Part shown: positions 61,981 through 64,000 of the stretch, in pieces | How the letters are laid out: the number at the start of each line of letters is the position of its first letter | Numbering within the stretch: position 1 is the stretch's first letter | From: Perkinsus marinus ATCC 50983 | Taxonomy: Eukaryota; Perkinsozoa; Perkinsida; Perkinsidae | DNA: 64,000 nt | Direction of reading: 5' to 3' | NCBI RefSeq assembly: GCF_000006405.1 | Contig: NW_003206658.1 | Location: 376,474-440,473, forward strand | Notes under the pieces: model-generated | The model's database searches: none | What the model saw: only the letters and a program-made list of their open reading frames with translations | What the model was told of the DNA's origin: nothing | Program-made: the position numbers and the translations under genes

Positions 61981-61998
61981 GTCACGCGCTACGAAATT
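61981..61998 (-). repeat. 19-mer copy 17
   Basis: AATTTCGTAGCGCGTGAC in the sense of the U-box gene, directly after an AAG|gtc that could be a donor; ctctag acceptor follows. Confidence 0.75.
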
Positions 61999-62526
61999 GA
62001 CCTTAGTACGTTATGCATGTATAAAGGAGGAGCCGATGCTGCCGTACCCAGCTGCTGTGCCACTTCCGGTGTTTTATCCAAAAAATCGTCGATAACTCCT
62101 GAGGGATGATAAATGGAAAAGACTGAGACACCTTCTATTCGAGTCCATCAGTGAACTCTCCGGGCATACACCAGAGAAATAGAGTAAATCTTTAATGTGC
62201 GCTGAGATATCCCGTACTACTCTTGAGAGTTATATTTGGTATGAGAGTTGAAGTCGGGAGTGTCTCGCCCGTCATCGGGCTAGAATGTCTGAGTCCCGCC
62301 ACTTCCTGGTTCCGGAACCAAGCTTCGATGGCTGATCTCTCGTATGAATGCCCATCAACCGTACCTGTCGCAGAACTTCCACCGAGCAGCAATAGATATG
62401 TATGCACGGATGGATACGGTTATGCTTACACACGGGGTCCCTCATGATAAGCTGACTGATCGGACAGAGCATCCCGTCCAGTAAAAGATCGTCATCGAGA
62501 TCATCAGCCGGAGTACCCATACTCAC
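61990..62526 (-). CDS. U-box domain protein (E3 ubiquitin ligase)
   Basis: Start near 62523 (MGTPADDLDDDLLLDGMLCP), then CPISQLIMRDPVC | TVDGHSYERSAIEAWFRNQE, HSSPMTGETLPTSTLIPNIT then LKSS. CPI...MxDPV...dGhsYEr.aIe.W...SPmTge.L....L.PN..LkS is a complete U-box. The intron between DPVC and TVDG is about 66 nt and joins in phase 1. A further exon (VIDDFLDKTPEVAQQLGTAA) lies at about 62105-62010. The acidic leader before the U-box is short. Substrate unknown; the C-terminal end is not fixed. Confidence 0.75.
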
Positions 62527-62979
62527 AAAAAAATCGGAAAGAAAAAGCGAGAGAAAATGCTACCGCGCAGGCTACCCTCTTGAAGCAGACCCTCATGCGG
62601 AGTTACCCTTGATTCCCATTCGCGTGGTCTGTATAATGCTTAGGACTCGGCAAAAGATACGTGGAAGGTTAACAGAGCGTGAGACATAGAATTACCAAGT
62701 CACTGATGATCATTGTCAACAGCGCTCGCCCGGCATACCAATAGTATTAACCTTGGCGTGTTGCTGACGCTCCTATGAAGCTAGTTCCCGCCACGGCTCT
62801 GCTCCGGCAGTCGGACAACGAAGCCGGAATCCAGCTTGAACGGTATTTCTGTTACGTTAAAGATCCGGCTGCCGATACCACTCGCCAATAACACATTTAC
62901 ATTTGATCAGTCCTGGATCGCAACGAGTAGCCTCCGTGGAAGACTTCCACTTCATCTTCAGAGTTACCATATCGGCGAT

Positions 62980-63741
62980 ATGATCTTAATAATCAAAATA
63001 GCCACCTTAGTGCTGGTATATCTCGCTGCAATCGCGGCTGTCTTGGGAGGCACCTCTACTCCGTCCACTTCTATCCTCACTGCTCCTGGCAGGGCCTTCC
63101 CAAGAACCAGAGTTTCTGGTGGCCGGTGATGGAGGGTATGATCGGCGAACAGCTGGCAGTCGAAGATGCTGTCGGGAAGGATACGACTCTCTATCTTGAA
63201 CGGCACCTCTACTACAACTATCGAGGTGAGCACCACCTTTTGGCTTTCAAAGCGACCAGACTGCTAGCCGGCTTCGAGGAAGCAACGAAGGATACGATCG
63301 CACCCGGACCAAGCATAACCATCTGATCCTTGTTTACAGGGTTTCCTCGGGTGGCAGTCCAGCAGGGTCTTTCGTCGAACGATCGATCTTGTTTTTTGTC
63401 GGGTTATCTCAGATAACCTCAGATTAATTATCTGCAAGATAAAATTTCGCAAGCCTTTCTCTCGCCACTTCTGCCATCCCTAGCTTCGGGGTCGAAGTCA
63501 GGGCCTCCAACAATGAGACTTTCCGGTGGTCTATTATGTAGTGCATGTCATGCTCAGCATGATCGAAAAACAGGTGATTGGTGCGGTCGAAAGAGACCCT
63601 CTCCTATTCTCGACCGGAAGCTTCACATTTACAACGGGCCCGACCAGCAACCAGGTCAGAGGAAAGATGAGGCCCTCATATCCCTGGGATACAATCGGAG
63701 CTTGGGCGATCATTGACGATGTCTCTTTCTGCCATTTCTGA
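62980..63741 (+). CDS. Candidate secreted protein, unrecognised
   Basis: ATG 62980 begins a clear signal peptide (MILIIKIATLVLVYLAAIAA then VLGG). A later exon reads GLPKNQSFWWPVMEGMIGEQ, LAVEDAVGKDTTLYLERHLY then YNYRG, and a terminal one IGAVERDPLLFSTGSFTFTT, GPTSNQVRGKMRPSYPWDTI then GAWAIIDDVSFCHF-stop at 63741. Splice sites between them are plausible (ctggcag, gtgagc) but not proven. Perhaps a beta-rich extracellular protein; no family recognised. Confidence 0.4.
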
Positions 63742-63757
63742 TCCCCAGGGGATCAGA
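63739..63757. repeat. Short perfect hairpin after the stop codon
   Basis: CTGATCCCC-a-GGGGATCAG, overlapping the stop of the candidate secreted gene. A similar GGTTATCT-c-AGATAACC hairpin is at 63398-63414. Confidence 0.7.
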
Positions 63758-64000
63758 GATACATCGTTATCATTCATATTTCGTCTTGGTGTTAGAGTCT
63801 TGGTGCTGGCGATGTAGCACCATGGTTAGGCCATACGATGACCGTCATAGTAAACCGTTATACTGAATATCATCGTATATATGTTATACTATAATCGTTA
63901 AGTACCATCATGGTTGCGAGGAGAGTTTCAATCAAAATCACTTTGTACCGTTACATGTTATTCGCTTGATGGTGTATATACTCTTTCAACTCTCACGTTT
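63758..64000. other. A/T-rich window end
   Basis: No gene or known repeat seen. Confidence 0.5.

Overview
This is nuclear DNA from a flagellated protist. The genes are broken by many short spliceosomal introns. Of the introns I could fix by protein continuity, most are 41-69 nt; a few are longer, the longest about 1.4 kb. Coding strands change in blocks, and most genes are 100-300 bp apart or closer. Axonemal dynein light chain 1 and NME7 imply a flagellum. The intron sizes, tight one-strand gene blocks, splice-acceptor-like AGs just before start codons (as expected with spliced-leader trans-splicing) and abundant small MITEs fit a perkinsozoan/dinoflagellate-type alveolate, perhaps Perkinsus. 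That placement is inference. There is one 100-base assembly gap at 31723-31822.

Layout: (+) M14-like DUF2817 protein (88-2333); (-) axonemal dynein light chain DNAL1 and a PH-domain protein (3.3-5.4 kb); (+) an unrecognised coiled-coil/Cys-rich gene, a Tudor splicing factor SMNDC1/SPF30, an atypical Rab-like GTPase, malic enzyme and an intronless 410-aa ORF (6.7-21.7 kb); (-) an ADP/ATP-carrier-like protein and centractin/Arp1 (22.3-26.6 kb); (-) polytopic membrane proteins, MITE clusters and an Ala/Pro-rich protein (26.8-34.6 kb); (-) a packed run of an AAA+ ATPase, an EGLN/PhyA-type prolyl hydroxylase, a MYND protein and an adenylation-thiolation-ankyrin protein (36.2-42.6 kb); tRNA-Cys; (-) UBE2H; (+) WD40; (+) NME7 with tRNA-Ile and tRNA-Arg genes inside two of its introns; (+) mitoribosomal mL41; (+) an MLO-like membrane protein; (-) the SM protein SLY1; and a mixed end region with a U-box ligase. 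These are mostly housekeeping, flagellar and trafficking genes with no shared pathway.

The most unusual feature is the intron content. Three short sequence families recur, in both orientations, inside introns or in the leaders just upstream of start codons: (i) a 19-mer AATTTCGTGGCGCGTGACG, 17 copies; (ii) a tRNA T-arm-like motif GGGTTCGAATCC, about ten copies, not part of complete tRNAs; (iii) a small foldback, CGTATCTT...AAGATACG. One SLY1 intron has expanded into a 26-bp minisatellite built from a unit resembling half of (iii). For several of these introns the protein alignment fixes both splice sites. Three MITE families (A, B, C) are also present and are nested in one another. Exon boundaries were read by eye from continuity with remembered protein families. 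No alignment, structure prediction or database search was run.
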